A DNA stretch of 41,638 bases from Blastopirellula marina (GTDB lineage Bacteria > Planctomycetota > Planctomycetia > Pirellulales > Thermoguttaceae), in assembly GCA_020721965.1 (NCBI GenBank), contig DYLS01000037.1, forward strand, positions 1 through 41,638. The letters are read 5' to 3'. This document shows positions 27,301 through 37,078 of the stretch, piece by piece; positions within the stretch are counted from its first letter, which is position 1; every line of letters starts with the position of its first letter. Made by a program: the position numbers and the translations under genes. The notes under the pieces were generated by a model. That model saw only the letters and a list, made by a program, of their open reading frames with translations, made no database searches and was not told where the DNA came from.

Positions 27301-27436
27301 AATAGTGGGATACCTTGACGCGGCAGCGAGACGGTCCTCCACAACGCAAAATGACCCTGGGCTGCAACGCTCCCGAGGCTGCCGCAGCAGAGCCGATCTC
27401 GCCGCGGTCTTGGGGCCATGACGAAGCGGCTCAGTG

Positions 27437-27575
27437 CTACGGCGCAGCGTCCGCCTGATACCGCGGCGCAAAGTTCGCCTAATGGGATCATGGGATGATG
27501 TGCCCAGCTTATGTTGCGAGGCGTTATGTTCCATCAGCACAAGATGCTGAGGCAAGCGAACCATCATGCGTGTAG
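27437..27575 (-). repeat. Dispersed element, copy 5, with a duplicated end
   Basis: The main copy (27462-27575) reads on the minus strand GTTCGCTTGCCTCAGCATC, TTGTGCTGATGGAACATAAC, GCCTCGCAACATAAGCTGGG, ending AGGCGAACTTTGCGCCGCGG. A second short copy of the end (CTACGGCGCAGCGTCCGCCT) lies beside it at 27437-27460. A third, weaker end-like fragment may lie near 27341. The area 27301-27717 contains no recognisable gene. Confidence 0.75.
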
Positions 27576-27621
27576 TTTTATTCAACCGTATCCTGGGGAT
27601 AGTCGTCGCGTGAGACCTCGG

Positions 27622-27708
27622 CAGCGGGACGAGCACTGGGACGAGCGATCAGACCAGCACCGGGATGAGCGGTCGGTTCAACAGTGGGATGAGCGGTCGG
27701 ACGAAAGG
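27622..27708 (+). repeat. Tandem 24-bp repeat, three and a half units
   Basis: Units such as CACCGGGATGAGCGGTCGG plus TTCAA repeat at 24 bp (27634-27657, 27658-27681, 27682-27705), with a half unit before them. One plus frame reads HWDERSDQ, HRDERSVQ, QWDERSDE and ends in TAG just before the next gene. No gene containing it is recognised. Confidence 0.8.
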
Positions 27709-27717
27709 TAGGGGAAT

Positions 27718-27912
27718 ATGCCGGACAAGCAACCAGATCGTCGCGCGAAGCGGAAGTTGGAGAATCTGCGTGAACAATTAAAACAGGTGCAGCAGCGTCT
27801 GGCGGGTGCGTGGCGGCAAACGGACGACCCCCGGGAAATCACCGATTTGGAACGCAAGCAGGCCGAAATCGAGGCCCAAATCGCGCGGTGGAAGCAGCCA
27901 TCGCAAGATTGA
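27718..27912 (+). CDS. Small coiled-coil protein of unknown function
   Basis: The 64-residue, strongly charged protein is almost entirely helical with heptad spacing (LENLREQLKQVQQRLAG and ITDLERKQAEIEAQIARW), suggesting a short antiparallel coiled coil. The ATG follows AGGTAGGGGAAT, a good ribosome binding site. It lies 81 bp upstream of the oxidoreductase gene on the same strand and may be co-transcribed. No family is recognised, and no membrane segment or signal peptide is present. Confidence 0.6.
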   Translation: MPDKQPDRRAKRKLENLREQLKQVQQRLAGAWRQTDDPREITDLERKQAEIEAQIARWKQPSQD

Positions 27913-27993
27913 GGGACCCTGTGGGACTTGCCCAGCGGTAACGGATTCTGACTCCTGCGGCAGCGGGGAATGGTGGCGGTGGAGCATTGAGGA

Positions 27994-29532
27994 ATGGTTG
28001 AGATCGCTCGTTTGAATCGCCTGGAGTCGGCGGGGCAATTGCGCGAAGTCGTACAGGCCCTGGGTTATTCTCTCCCGATCGATGATCAGGTCTTGTCGGC
28101 GGCAGAGGATTCGCCGCTATCGCAAGCCATCGAGATCGGCGGGTTTCACGTCGGGAATCGCTGGTGCATTCACCCCATGGAAGGCTGGGACGGCACGGAT
28201 GACGGCCTGCCGAGCGAGTACACCGTGCGGCGCTGGCAGCATTTCGGAGCATCAGGGGCCAAGCTCATCTGGGGCGGGGAGGCCTTCGCCGTTCGCCGTG
28301 ACGGTCGAGCCAATCCCAATCAGCTCTACCTTGGGCCACAAAGCTTGGAAGCCATGACGGCTTTGCTGGCGAGCCTGCGACAATCGCATCGAGAGAAGTT
28401 CGGCCCGCGGGCGGACGCAGACCTCTTGGTCGGGCTGCAATTGACGCATTCCGGTCGTTTTTGCCGTCCTAACCGCAAGGACCGAACCGAGCCGCGGATC
28501 GTCTATTACCATCCGGTGCTGGATGCCAAGTTCGGAATCGACCCTCACAATGAATCCGTCGTTTTGCAAGACGGCGAGATCGATCGGCTTGTGGAGGATT
28601 TTGTTGCCGCTGCCAAGATGGCGGATCGGGCGGGGTTTCAGTTCGTGGACGTCAAGTCGTGCCACGGGTATCTGGGCCACGAATTCCTGTCGGCATTTGA
28701 CCGTCCTGGTGAATACGGCGGAGACTTGGCGGGACGAACGCGCTTCTTGCGGCATGTCATCCAGGCGATTCGGGATGCCTGCCCGCGAATCATGATCGGC
28801 GTCCGTTTGTCGGCCTTTGATTACCCCCCGTTTCGCCCCGATCCCCGATCGAGCCGGCCGGGGCGCCCAGGGCCAGGTGTCCCACACGAATTCCCGGTAC
28901 CCTATCCTGGCTTTGGATGTCGGCGGGATGCCCCCCTAGAAATCGATTTCACGGAACCCATCGCCCTGCTACGCACGCTCCGGGACGAATGCGGCGTGGC
29001 CTTCGTGAATATCACGGCGGGTTCGCCATACTACAACCCCCACATCCAGCGGCCGGCTTTGTACCCGCCGTCGGATGGTTATCAGCCGCCGGAGGACCCG
29101 CTCGTGGGATGCCTCCGGCAGATCGACGTCGTTCGCCAGTTGAAAGAGGCGGTGCCAGACCTGCCCATGGTCGGCACGGCATACACGTACTTCCAAGAAT
29201 TCCTACCGCACGTGGCGCAGGGCGTCGTCCGGGAGGGGTGGGCCGATTTCGTGGGCGTGGGACGGCAGGTGCTCGCCTACTGGGACTTGCCGGCGGATAC
29301 GTTGGCGGGGCGGCCCCTGCAATACAAACGCCTGTGCCGTACTTTCAGTGATTGCACGACCGGCCCACGCAATGGGCTGGTGAGTGGTTGCTATCCCCTC
29401 GACCCGTACTACAAGGGGCTTCACGAGGCCGCGGCATTGAAGCAGATCAAGGCCAAATCCCGGGAATCCGAGGGCGAAAAAAACGAAACCAGGGCTACGT
29501 CTTCGTCATCAGAGGGCGCTCGTGAATTGTGA
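27994..29532 (+). CDS. NADH:flavin oxidoreductase, Old Yellow Enzyme family
   Basis: This FMN-dependent (beta/alpha)8-barrel enzyme probably reduces an activated C=C bond or a related substrate; the true substrate is unknown. The first barrel strands carry [17 protein letters not shown] (55-71), then [29 protein letters not shown] with the conserved Gln-x-x-H-x-G flavin motif, and [14 protein letters not shown] near 222-235 followed by [13 protein letters not shown], the family signature. [14 protein letters not shown] and [13 protein letters not shown] are later strands. A Cys-rich segment near 447 (C-x5-C-x11-C) recalls the Fe-S site of 2,4-dienoyl-CoA reductases, but spacing differs. The start is ATG 27994, with GGTGGAG nine bases upstream. 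Its 3' end overlaps the exporter gene by 11 bp. Confidence 0.88.
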   Translation: MVEIARLNRLESAGQLREVVQALGYSLPIDDQVLSAAEDSPLSQAIEIGGFHVGNRWCIHPMEGWDGTDDGLPSEYTVRRWQHFGASGAKLIWGGEAFAVRRDGRANPNQLYLGPQSLEAMTALLASLRQSHREKFGPRADADLLVGLQLTHSGRFCRPNRKDRTEPRIVYYHPVLDAKFGIDPHNESVVLQDGEIDRLVEDFVAAAKMADRAGFQFVDVKSCHGYLGHEFLSAFDRPGEYGGDLAGRTRFLRHVIQAIRDACPRIMIGVRLSAFDYPPFRPDPRSSRPGRPGPGVPHEFPVPYPGFGCRRDAPLEIDFTEPIALLRTLRDECGVAFVNITAGSPYYNPHIQRPALYPPSDGYQPPEDPLVGCLRQIDVVRQLKEAVPDLPMVGTAYTYFQEFLPHVAQGVVREGWADFVGVGRQVLAYWDLPADTLAGRPLQYKRLCRTFSDCTTGPRNGLVSGCYPLDPYYKGLHEAAALKQIKAKSRESEGEKNETRATSSSSEGAREL

Positions 29533-32017
29533 CGGCACGTCTTTCGCGGCTCCTAACCTTCGCCTCCGACTCCATGATCGCTTGGCGTTTTTCCTGGTCC
29601 GGCGACGATGGCTGTTGTTGTCGTTGGGGCTGATCGTTTTCGGGGCGTCCGCAGTCTTTGCCGGGCGCCTTCAATTCGATCGCTCATTGGAGCGATTGTT
29701 TCGGCCCGATGATCCGGACCTCGTAGCCTTGCGGCAAATGCGGCGGATTTTTTCGGCCGGCGACATCATCTTTGTGACCTACCGCGACGGTGGCTTGCTG
29801 GCCAAGGACGCCAGCGGTCTGAAACGTCTCCGCGACATCGTGGCCTCCTTCCGCGCCATCCCCGGCGTGTACGATGTCTGGAGCCTCGATCAGCCCATCG
29901 GGGACGAAATCGTCCATCCCGAATCCGACATGGCCCGGCGGATGCGGCACCTGTTTGAAGGATACACGCACAATCACCGCGGCGATGTTTCGTCGCTCTC
30001 TGTGCTCCTGTTCCCTGGGGGAGCGGGCCAAACTTCCCGAGAGCAGACCGTCGCGGAGATCCGTCGCCTGGCCGCACGCTTGCCGGGGACGATGTTGGCC
30101 GGCGAGCCTGTCCTGACCGCCGAGGGATTCCGCTTCATCGCCGACGACGGCGTCCGCCTGGGTTGGGTTTCCACTGCCTTGCTGGCTGCCGTGATCCTTC
30201 TGGTCACCGGCCGACCGCGTTTCGTGCTCGTCCCGCTCGGCGTAGTTCAGGTCGCCGTGGTCGGCACCCAGGCCTCGCTCGTACTTCTGGAACTGCACGC
30301 CAGTTGGGTCAGCTCCGTCCTGACGGCAGTCATCACAGTGGTGGGCATCGGAACGGTCATGCACGTCCTGGTGCGATTTCAGGAAAAGGCGCGTCTTCTC
30401 GGCGACGAAGAGCAGGCCCTGGTTGCGACGCTGACGGAATTGATCCGCCCCATGTTCTGGGTCCTGGTCACCGACGCGATCGGTTTCGGCGCCCTCAGCA
30501 TCTCCCAGGTGCTGCCGATCCGGGAGTTCGCGGCCATGATGGTGTTGGGGGTCGCCTGGGTGGGCTTGGCCGCAGTGCTGTTGGTCCCTGCATTGGTCCT
30601 GTTTCCAGTACCCCGCTTGCGGCCGGCACGCCTGCGCCCGTTGTATGGGAACAACTCCCGTTGGGGAGGAATCCTGGATCGCGGTTTGCACGGGCTGTTG
30701 CACGGGGCGATCCGGTATCGTGGGATTTCGGGCACGCTCGTCCTGCTGGTCGCGGGCGGCGGATTGCTGGGCTGGAGCCGGCTCCGCGTGGAGACCGATT
30801 TTACCCGCAACTTTCGCCAGCAAAGCGAAGTCGCTCAGGCTTACCGCTTCATCGAAAACGAACTGGGAGGGGCCGGGGTCTGGGATATCTTGTTGCCCGC
30901 CCCAGAGAAGCTCGATTGGCCCTATTTGCAGCGGATCCAGCGTCTCGAGGATCGGCTTCGCCGAGAGGTCGTCGTCTCTTGGGAAGGTAGGCTGACGCCG
31001 GGGCTTACCAAGGTCCTCAGCCTGATCGATGCGGTGGACGCAGCCTCGCCCCAGCCATTGGCGGAGGTCCGCTACGATTGGTTGCGGGAAGGGATGATCG
31101 GACTCGGGATGAATTTGATACGTCACCGCATGCCGAGCCTGTTCGAATCGCTCTACGGATCGGACCCCACCACATCGCCGCCGGAGTTTTGGTACCGCAT
31201 CATGCTCCGCTCGCGCGAACGGGTGCCGACGGAGGTCAAACAGCGGATCGTCGCGGGAGTCCGCCGCATCTGCGCGGAAGAATTTCCCCGCCAGACCGAA
31301 GTCGCGGTCCGCCGCTCGCCTGTGGTCGGTGGATATTATGTGCTGCTCGCCCGGTTGGTCGAAAGTGTGCTAGAGGACCAGGGCAAAAGCCTTGCCCTGG
31401 TGATGGTCGGTATCTTGCTCACGATGCTCGTCATTTCGCGGAGTATCGTCACGGCGCTGCTGTCGCTGCTCGCCAATCTGTTGCCCGTCGCGGCTGTCCT
31501 AGGCGTCCTGGGCTGGCTGGGGATATCCGCCAACATGGGAAGCGCCATGATGGCTGCCGTGTCGCTGGGCCTCTCGGTGGATGGCACGATCCATTACCTC
31601 GCGGTCCGTGATGCAGCCCTGCGGGCAGGTCGCTCTCGCGGCGAATCGCTCCTGGCGGCTCAGACGGTGGTAGGACCAGCGACAATTCTTGCGACCTTGG
31701 CACTGACGCTGGGCTTTGCGACGATGATTCTCAGCGAGTTTATCCCCACCGTGCATTTTGGGGTATTGCTCAGTTTGACGATGCTCGGAGGCATGATTTC
31801 CAACTTGTTCGTTCTGCCGTGGATGCTGATGGTCTTCGATCAGTTTGCCCGCTCCGTTCGCAAGGACGCCGGCTACTGTGGCGAGCTGCGGCAGGGCGGC
31901 GCGAGCGCGTCGGGATCGAATATCTCCGAAGTGCCCGAGCCAGCGGAACCCGCCTGCGAGGGCGGCCAGAAATCCTTGTCTGACCCAGTTCGCTCCGCAG
32001 GCCCGCTCGATCCGTGA
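29522..32017 (+). CDS. RND superfamily (MMPL-type) exporter
   Basis: The 831-residue membrane protein has the duplicated RND layout: TM1 ([19 protein letters not shown]), a periplasmic domain of about 160 residues, five TMs, a second periplasmic domain, and five or six further TMs. The second half keeps the RND aspartate in [20 protein letters not shown] near residue 686. The first half has [12 protein letters not shown], without the Asp. Such proteins export lipids, hopanoids or other hydrophobic compounds using the proton gradient; the cargo here is unknown. The GTG start at 29522 follows GAGGGCGC and overlaps the oxidoreductase, suggesting one operon and perhaps a linked substrate. The last residues ([14 protein letters not shown]) are encoded by the start of the 17-bp tandem array, so the native C-terminus may have been extended. 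Confidence 0.88.
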   Translation: MNCDGTSFAAPNLRLRLHDRLAFFLVRRRWLLLSLGLIVFGASAVFAGRLQFDRSLERLFRPDDPDLVALRQMRRIFSAGDIIFVTYRDGGLLAKDASGLKRLRDIVASFRAIPGVYDVWSLDQPIGDEIVHPESDMARRMRHLFEGYTHNHRGDVSSLSVLLFPGGAGQTSREQTVAEIRRLAARLPGTMLAGEPVLTAEGFRFIADDGVRLGWVSTALLAAVILLVTGRPRFVLVPLGVVQVAVVGTQASLVLLELHASWVSSVLTAVITVVGIGTVMHVLVRFQEKARLLGDEEQALVATLTELIRPMFWVLVTDAIGFGALSISQVLPIREFAAMMVLGVAWVGLAAVLLVPALVLFPVPRLRPARLRPLYGNNSRWGGILDRGLHGLLHGAIRYRGISGTLVLLVAGGGLLGWSRLRVETDFTRNFRQQSEVAQAYRFIENELGGAGVWDILLPAPEKLDWPYLQRIQRLEDRLRREVVVSWEGRLTPGLTKVLSLIDAVDAASPQPLAEVRYDWLREGMIGLGMNLIRHRMPSLFESLYGSDPTTSPPEFWYRIMLRSRERVPTEVKQRIVAGVRRICAEEFPRQTEVAVRRSPVVGGYYVLLARLVESVLEDQGKSLALVMVGILLTMLVISRSIVTALLSLLANLLPVAAVLGVLGWLGISANMGSAMMAAVSLGLSVDGTIHYLAVRDAALRAGRSRGESLLAAQTVVGPATILATLALTLGFATMILSEFIPTVHFGVLLSLTMLGGMISNLFVLPWMLMVFDQFARSVRKDAGYCGELRQGGASASGSNISEVPEPAEPACEGGQKSLSDPVRSAGPLDP

Positions 32018-32120
32018 CCCAGTTCGCTCGGCGGTGCAGTTCAATCCGCAGACGTATTAGGATCTGTAACCCCATTCGATCCGCAGACCTGCTCGATTCA
32101 TAACCCCATTCGATGAATCG
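31984..32120. repeat. Decayed tandem array, 8 units of about 17 bp
   Basis: Units such as CCCAGTTCGCTCCGCAG, GCCCGCTCGATCCGTGA, TGCAGTTCAATCCGCAG and ACCCCATTCGATCCGCAG recur every 17 bp (one of 18). TTCGATCCG is the best-kept core. The left two units overlap the last codons of the exporter gene; the rest lie between it and the PP2C gene. Confidence 0.8.
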
Positions 32121-32170
32121 GCCCGGGAGCGCGACGGCCGATCACCGGAAACAGCCGATCCGCGGCCGGG

Positions 32171-33574
32171 TCAGGTGGCACGTCCTTGATCGAAGTCTTG
32201 GTAGAAATTGGTAGGCGGAGTGGGTTTGCGGTTTCCCTGGGATCGGGCGACGTTCATGACGAGAGATATGGCCCGACATTGCTCGGCGATCGCTGTCGCA
32301 TAGTCTCTGCTCGCCGTGGCCTGTTCGGCACGCTGCTGGAACGCCTGGAGGCGATCCCAGGGCATTTGCCACTGTTCGTGACGGGCGGCAGCCTCCAGTT
32401 CCCGCAGAATGTTCTTGAGTTTTTCCGAGAACTCGGGCTGCGGCGCGGTTGAGGCGGAGGTGTACGGCCCCTTTCCCAATCGTGGTCCATACCGCGAACC
32501 GTGGATGGGGCCACTCTTGCCCCGTTTGCCAATCCAGTCAAGGAGGCAGCTCGTGCCCACCAGGAGGAGACCGAATATGAACAATACCAAGTCCAACGGC
32601 GACTTCCGATTTGCTTGGATAATGAACCGAAGAGCGAACCCTAGCGCCGTGAAAAAGACTCCGAGCAGGCCAGTGAAAAAGGGAATCAGGGATCTCCATC
32701 CGGAAGGCTTGACGCTGCCATCCGTATCTCCCCGCTGAGAGCTGCGTGTACCGCGAGTGCTATCGGTCGGTGCCCCGTTTGGGGCCTCGCATTGCGGCGA
32801 CAAGACTTTGACGATGATGAGGGTGATATTGTCTGGGCCGCCTCGAAGATTGGCCAGGTCGATCAGCGCCGGCCCGGCCTCGGATGGCGGCAAGCAGCTC
32901 AAGACTTGCCCCAATTCCGTGTCCGTAACCTGGCCCGACAGCCCGTCGCTACATAAGAGGAACACATCCCCGGCCTCGATCGCGAAAGGCCCCTCCAAGT
33001 CCACCTCGACGGTGGGGTTTGGCCCCAGCGACCGGGTGATAATGTTTTTGGGGACGTAGTCCAAATTGGCGTTGGCGGGGAGATTGCCCAGCGACCGAAG
33101 CTCCCAGACCAGGCTGTGGTCGTACGAGAGCTGCTGGATGCAGTCCTTGCGGCAAAGATAGGTGCGGCTGTCGCCGACTTGCGCGGCATAGGCCCCTTCG
33201 GGGAGAAGGCACAAGGCGCTGACCGTGGTGCCCATCCCCCGAAAGTCTTCACTCGATTTGCCGCGAAGATGGATTTGCCGGTTGGCCTCTTCCACGGCTT
33301 CGCGGAGGGCGTCTGGGGGCGAGAGATCGCGGAGTTTGCGGTAGGCGAGGGGGATCGTCTCGGCGGCAACCCGGCTGGCAAGCTCACCGGCTGCGTGGGC
33401 ACCCATACCATCGGCCACCAAAAACAGATGTCCCCTCGCACGGAACGCCTCCAGGGTCGGGGCGAGGTCCACAGCGAGCGAATCTTGATTATTGAAGCGG
33501 CGCAAACCGACGTCGCTGCCGGCGTAATGCACCAGGCAGTGTTGCCAGATGTTGTCGCGCGACGATGCCGCCAT
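32171..33574 (-). CDS. PP2C-family serine/threonine protein phosphatase with membrane anchor
   Basis: The protein dephosphorylates Ser/Thr residues with Mn2+ or Mg2+, opposing Hanks-type kinases. PP2C motifs appear in order: GLRRFNNQDSL, LFLVADGMGAHAAGELAS, GMGTTVSALCL, QVGDSRTYLCR, DVFLLCSDGLSGQV and RGGPDNITLIIVKV, with all metal-binding Asp residues present. After a linker come two hydrophobic segments (LIPFFTGLLGVFFTALGFAL and LDLVLFIFGLLLVGTSCLL), which anchor it in the membrane. A helical C-terminal domain of about 90 residues follows, with EFSEKLKNILRELEAAARHE and a later EQATASRDYATAIAEQ segment. ATG 33574 gives 467 residues; the longer GTG start at 33622 adds a sequence without family similarity. 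It lies on the same strand as the ParA-like gene. Confidence 0.93.
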   Translation of the reverse strand: MAASSRDNIWQHCLVHYAGSDVGLRRFNNQDSLAVDLAPTLEAFRARGHLFLVADGMGAHAAGELASRVAAETIPLAYRKLRDLSPPDALREAVEEANRQIHLRGKSSEDFRGMGTTVSALCLLPEGAYAAQVGDSRTYLCRKDCIQQLSYDHSLVWELRSLGNLPANANLDYVPKNIITRSLGPNPTVEVDLEGPFAIEAGDVFLLCSDGLSGQVTDTELGQVLSCLPPSEAGPALIDLANLRGGPDNITLIIVKVLSPQCEAPNGAPTDSTRGTRSSQRGDTDGSVKPSGWRSLIPFFTGLLGVFFTALGFALRFIIQANRKSPLDLVLFIFGLLLVGTSCLLDWIGKRGKSGPIHGSRYGPRLGKGPYTSASTAPQPEFSEKLKNILRELEAAARHEQWQMPWDRLQAFQQRAEQATASRDYATAIAEQCRAISLVMNVARSQGNRKPTPPTNFYQDFDQGRAT

Positions 33575-33760
33575 GGGTCCAGCGAATAGGATTCGGGAAC
33601 AAGCGAAGTATTGGTTTAACACCGAGTTCGGCTACCGACACCTATTGTTGCATCGTTGGGAACAGATTCCCAATACACGCCCTGGTTTTCCCGGAACTGC
33701 CGCCCCTGCGGGAGTCCGGCCTCGGTCAGCGAGGCGTGTACGGCAATGCAGTTTTCACCT

Positions 33761-34588
33761 TCAACCCGCCGCCCTTTGCAGCGCGGGAAAATCTGCCTCC
33801 GCGGCCTGTGCAAGCACCTCCTCCGCCAGTTTTCGGTAATCCTCGGCCCCATTGGAGTCGGGCGCGTACGCGAAGATGGACCGACCGAAGCTCGGCGCTT
33901 CCGCCAACCGAATGTTGCGGCGGATGCGAGTTCGGAACATCTTGGCCCGCGACCACGGCTTCTCGACCTCTTGTCGGCGATCGAAAAAGGCATCCACGTC
34001 CTCGCTGACCTCTGCCGCCAGCCGAGTCGTGGCATCGAACATGCAAAGGATGACGCCGGTCAACCGCAGGCGATTGTTCAGTCGCTTGGCCACAAGCTCG
34101 ATGGTTTGCAGGAGCTTGCTCAGACCGTGCAGGGCCAGAAAGTGCGGTTGCAGAGGGATGAAGACCTCCTGAACGGCAGCCAGGGCATTGATGGTCAAGA
34201 TGCCCAACGACGGCGGACAATCGACGATCAGGTAATCGAAATCGGCGCTGTCCTCCGCGAGCTTGTCACGAAGGATCACTTCTCGCCCGACCACGCCGGC
34301 CAATTCAACTTCCGCGGCCGCCAGATCAAGGTGCGATGGTACGATCCAGAGGCCGCCCTCCACCTCGCGACGGACCTCGCGGATCGGGCGATCTCGAACG
34401 AGAACATCGTACACCGACAGCATCTCCAGTTGGGGTTCGATACCGCAGTGCAGCGTGGCATGGGCCTGCGGGTCCATGTCGATCAGACATACCCGACAAC
34501 CCGCCGCGGACAGCGCGGCACTCAGATTGACCGCGGTGGTGGTCTTTCCCACCCCCCCTTTTTGGTTCATGATCGCGATGGTCCGCAT
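33761..34588 (-). CDS. ParA/Soj-like ATPase
   Basis: The 275-residue protein is a deviant Walker-A ATPase of the ParA/MinD superfamily. KGGVGKTT sits at 10-17, followed by LIDMDPQAHAT (Walker A'), and VDCPPSLGILTINAL (Walker B). It also has the LRLTGVILCMFDATTRLA and RTRIRRNIRLAEAPSFGRSI blocks typical of Soj. ParA proteins move or segregate DNA or protein cargo with a ParB-like partner. No parB gene is visible here, so it may be an orphan or act with a partner elsewhere. ATG 34588 follows AGAGGA six bases upstream; the longer frame to 34681 lacks similarity. It is 186 bp upstream of the PP2C gene on the same strand. Confidence 0.92.
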   Translation of the reverse strand: MRTIAIMNQKGGVGKTTTAVNLSAALSAAGCRVCLIDMDPQAHATLHCGIEPQLEMLSVYDVLVRDRPIREVRREVEGGLWIVPSHLDLAAAEVELAGVVGREVILRDKLAEDSADFDYLIVDCPPSLGILTINALAAVQEVFIPLQPHFLALHGLSKLLQTIELVAKRLNNRLRLTGVILCMFDATTRLAAEVSEDVDAFFDRRQEVEKPWSRAKMFRTRIRRNIRLAEAPSFGRSIFAYAPDSNGAEDYRKLAEEVLAQAAEADFPALQRAAG

Positions 34589-35089
34589 CCGTTCGTCCTC
34601 TTTTTCTCCTCGGCTTCTCCTCAGCATCGCTCCGCAACGGGCGTTCCGTCGCCTTGACGGAGAGGCCAGCGAGCTTTGCAAGTCGCATTATAAAGACACT
34701 CACCGCTTGCTCCTATACCAAGTCTCCGCTTGCCCCCAATTGGACAAAGAAATTCCGGGCGATACGGCGAACTCCGCGACTGGGATGGTGGCACACGCCT
34801 GACCCAGGAAGATGCCGGCAAGGCGTCCTCACGGTCGCTTGGGCGCCGCGCTGGGCATTGAGACGTGTCGCCGCGGCCGTCCGCCTACGTCCGCGTCATG
34901 AAAGGTGATAGAATAAGGCAATTGGGGACGACGGCAAGAGTGCGACCCCCTCTGGTGGTGGGTGATTTGGACGCCTTGCCTGTCCTTGATTTCGGGCCAC
35001 CCTTCAGCCAGCCTGGGACGATTTCGCATTGATAAGGAGCGTCCCGTCGGCTGGCAAGGAAAAGTCGCGTCGCGGTTGGGAGAGATTAC
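34589..35089. other. Divergent intergenic between ParA-like and YbaB-like genes
   Basis: No gene is recognised. It must hold the promoters of both genes. A TAGAAT box (within GTGATAGAATAAGG, about 34910) could be a -10 on the plus strand, without a convincing -35. Confidence 0.35.
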
Positions 35090-35464
35090 ATGCTGAAAGA
35101 ACTGTCTTCGCTGGCCGCCCTGCTGCGCAATGCCCAAGAGATCACCGATCGCATGAAGTCGCTGGGCGAACGTCTCTCGCAAGAGAGAATCGCTGGATCC
35201 GCTGGCGGAGGGCTGGTCAAGGTGGTATTGGATGGCACGATGGAGCCGAGGCAGATTTCCATCGACCCGCACCTATTGACATCCGACTCGCACGAGTTGT
35301 TGGAAGAATTGACGCTCGGCGCCTTGCGCGACGCCGTCCGCAAAGCCCGCGACCGCCACGGAGAGCTGCTCCAGGAGTTGAGCGGGGGGCTGAATCTCCC
35401 CATAATGGAAGGAATCAAGGACGTCCTCATGCCGCGGCCGAAGGATGGCGAGGACGCCACCTAG
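35090..35464 (+). CDS. YbaB/EbfC-family nucleoid-associated protein
   Basis: The 124-residue protein has the family order: an N-terminal amphipathic helix (LSSLAALLRNAQEITDRMKSL), a central GGGLVKVVLDGTMEPRQISID, and a C-terminal helix (ELTLGALRDAVRKARDRHGEL). YbaB dimers bind DNA without strict sequence preference and shape the nucleoid. ATG 35090 follows GGGAGA. In many bacteria the gene sits between dnaX and recR; here neither is adjacent, so it is separated from that usual operon. A tRNA-Val lies 207 bp downstream. Confidence 0.9.
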   Translation: MLKELSSLAALLRNAQEITDRMKSLGERLSQERIAGSAGGGLVKVVLDGTMEPRQISIDPHLLTSDSHELLEELTLGALRDAVRKARDRHGELLQELSGGLNLPIMEGIKDVLMPRPKDGEDAT

Positions 35465-35671
35465 CGGGTCTGCCAGAATGGTTGCCGCAATGGGTAGTTA
35501 CGGCGGTACGGTACGTCCGCGAAGTCAATAGCGCAGACGCGGCCAGGAACGGCATGGATCAAGGACGGAATAGAAATCAGCGGGGAAATAGAGAATAGAA
35601 AGCTGATCGGGAATAACAATCTGGAAAAGGCTAGACACAGACGGTTAGAAAGACAAACCGTGGTAAGATTT

Positions 35672-35745
35672 GGGCGATTAGCTCAGTTGGTTAGAGCGCC
35701 ACGCTTACACCGTGGAAGTCGGCGGTTCGAGTCCGTCATCGCCCA
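35672..35745 (+). tRNA. tRNA-Val (anticodon TAC)
   Basis: The 74-nt cloverleaf has acceptor arms GGGCGAT and ATCGCCC with discriminator A. The D-arm is GCTCAGTTGGTTAGAGC, the anticodon stem-loop CCACG-CTTACAC-CGTGG with anticodon TAC, and the T-arm has GGTTCGAGTCC. The following CCT is not a full CCA, so CCA is added after transcription. Confidence 0.97.
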
Positions 35746-35897
35746 CCTTGACATTCGTGCCAGACGCCACGCCCATCGCTGCGCTCTGGACGTGCCACCC
35801 GAGCCGGGGCTGAAGCCTTCCGAAGATCGATGCTCATAGGGTATCCTACTCGGCTGTTGACTGTGGGCTTGCGGAACCGGTCGCCAGCCGCGCGGCA

Positions 35898-36608
35898 TCA
35901 TTTCTTGGATGCTTCCGCCTCTTCCGGTCCTTCTTTATGACCGCCGTTCTTCTCGTCGCCGGCCAAGACCCAGAGGCCACCTTGCTTATCGAACCGCACC
36001 TTCTCGCCGTTGAGTAACTGCTTTTCGTACTTCCGACCCTGTGCATCCGCTTCCTGCCATTTACCGCCGTACCATATCTCTAAACGATGCACGTCCCGCT
36101 TCTGATCGACTGTGAGGCGCGAATCGGGGAAACCATCGGCATTGAGATCGAAATAGCCCTCGATACGGCCGGCGTCGTTTTGGCTCACCAACAATTCGTC
36201 CACACGAACGCCGTTGTTCGCAACAGAATACAAGCAGGAGACGGTAAAATAATCCTCCCCAAATCCGAGCATGATATTCTGTGCCGTTTGAGCTTCGTCA
36301 TGGTCGCCGTCCGGTGGTGCTTGGGATGGTTCTTTTACATCTTCACACGTCAGGAAAAGTGGAAGACCGTATCGAACAAACGCAAACCCTTTGTTGTGAG
36401 GGAAGTCCTTGTTCACGAACACCGCAAAGGGACTCCTCTCGCAATAAACATCCATTCCCAAAGTGTGTTTGTCCTTTTCGCTCGCTGCCATCGATGGACG
36501 CAGCCGATTCAGCCAAGCGAGTACTAGAAGCGCGAGCAGCAACAGGTTGACGCTCAATAGCAACCAATTCGCCATCAAGCGGCGTTGCAGGGCTATTTCT
36601 TTGGACAT
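35898..36608 (-). CDS. Membrane-anchored protein of unknown function with EF-hand-like loop
   Basis: The 236-residue protein has one N-terminal membrane helix (WLLLSVNLLLLALLVLAWL) and an extracytoplasmic body. The motif YFDLNADGFPDSRL matches the DxNxDGxxD calcium-binding loop seen in dockerins and VCBS-type repeats. The C-terminal end is Lys/Glu-rich (GGHKEGPEEAEASKK). No family is recognised. ATG 36608 has AAAGGA seven bases upstream, making it preferable to the longer 36629 start. It directly follows the RHS remnant on the same strand (69 bp gap), the position where RHS systems often encode a cognate immunity protein, but nothing in the sequence proves that role. Confidence 0.7.
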   Translation of the reverse strand: MSKEIALQRRLMANWLLLSVNLLLLALLVLAWLNRLRPSMAASEKDKHTLGMDVYCERSPFAVFVNKDFPHNKGFAFVRYGLPLFLTCEDVKEPSQAPPDGDHDEAQTAQNIMLGFGEDYFTVSCLYSVANNGVRVDELLVSQNDAGRIEGYFDLNADGFPDSRLTVDQKRDVHRLEIWYGGKWQEADAQGRKYEKQLLNGEKVRFDKQGGLWVLAGDEKNGGHKEGPEEAEASKK

Positions 36609-36676
36609 GGGCATTCCTTTCCAAGGCACTCTTGAACATGGTCCTGGAGCTTAGCCACGGCATCATTGTACGCCTT

Positions 36677-37078
36677 TCAGGCCGCGTTAGCTTGCGGGGA
36701 GTTCGGGCCGTAAGTCACCTCTACGGTCAACGCTTTGTTGCGAAGCGTCCCCAAGATCATTGCGTGCGCCATGCCGGGTGCGCACTTCAAAGCACCAGAA
36801 GGTTCAGCGCTAGGGCAGATGCTCGTCTTCGAGGTATCAAACCACTCCTTGAGCCAGTCCCACACGTCGGTAAGCCAATTTGTGCCCTGCGGGTCCATAC
36901 GCATTAGCGAGTTGTTCCCGCCGTAGCGATATAGGTTCTCGTCCCCGCCGCGAAACCCGATCGGGTCTTCGCTCAGCCAGCGGTCGACGGCCGGTCGTAC
37001 CAGCGGTTGAGGTTGTTTTGCAGGCCGGTGTCGGCGTCCAGCGGCCGGGCGGTGAAGAGGAAGAGCGAGTCCAGGGCA
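36677..37078 (-). pseudogene. RHS-repeat core C-terminus, frameshifted remnant
   Basis: The RHS core signature is split between two frames. One frame reads LDSLFLFTARPLDADTGLQN and NLNRWYDR; the other continues DRWLSEDPIGFRGGDENLYR and YGGNNSLMRMDPQGTNWLTD. Joined, this matches the family pattern of ARxLDxxTGLxxNxxRWYDPxxGRWLSEDPIGFxGGD. One missing C near 36990-36996 (minus strand GACCGGCC in place of GACCCGGCC) explains the shift. After the core come about 60 residues of variable tip (KEWFDTSKTSICPSAEPSGA and onward). Upstream the RHS sequence stops at a palindrome (37079-37098). So only the C-terminal tip of a much larger wall protein survives. Confidence 0.8.

Noticed and set aside
29684-31126. 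Minus-strand open frame of 480 codons
   Set aside because: Antisense to the RND exporter; it is rich in His, Asp and Gln and has no recognisable domain.
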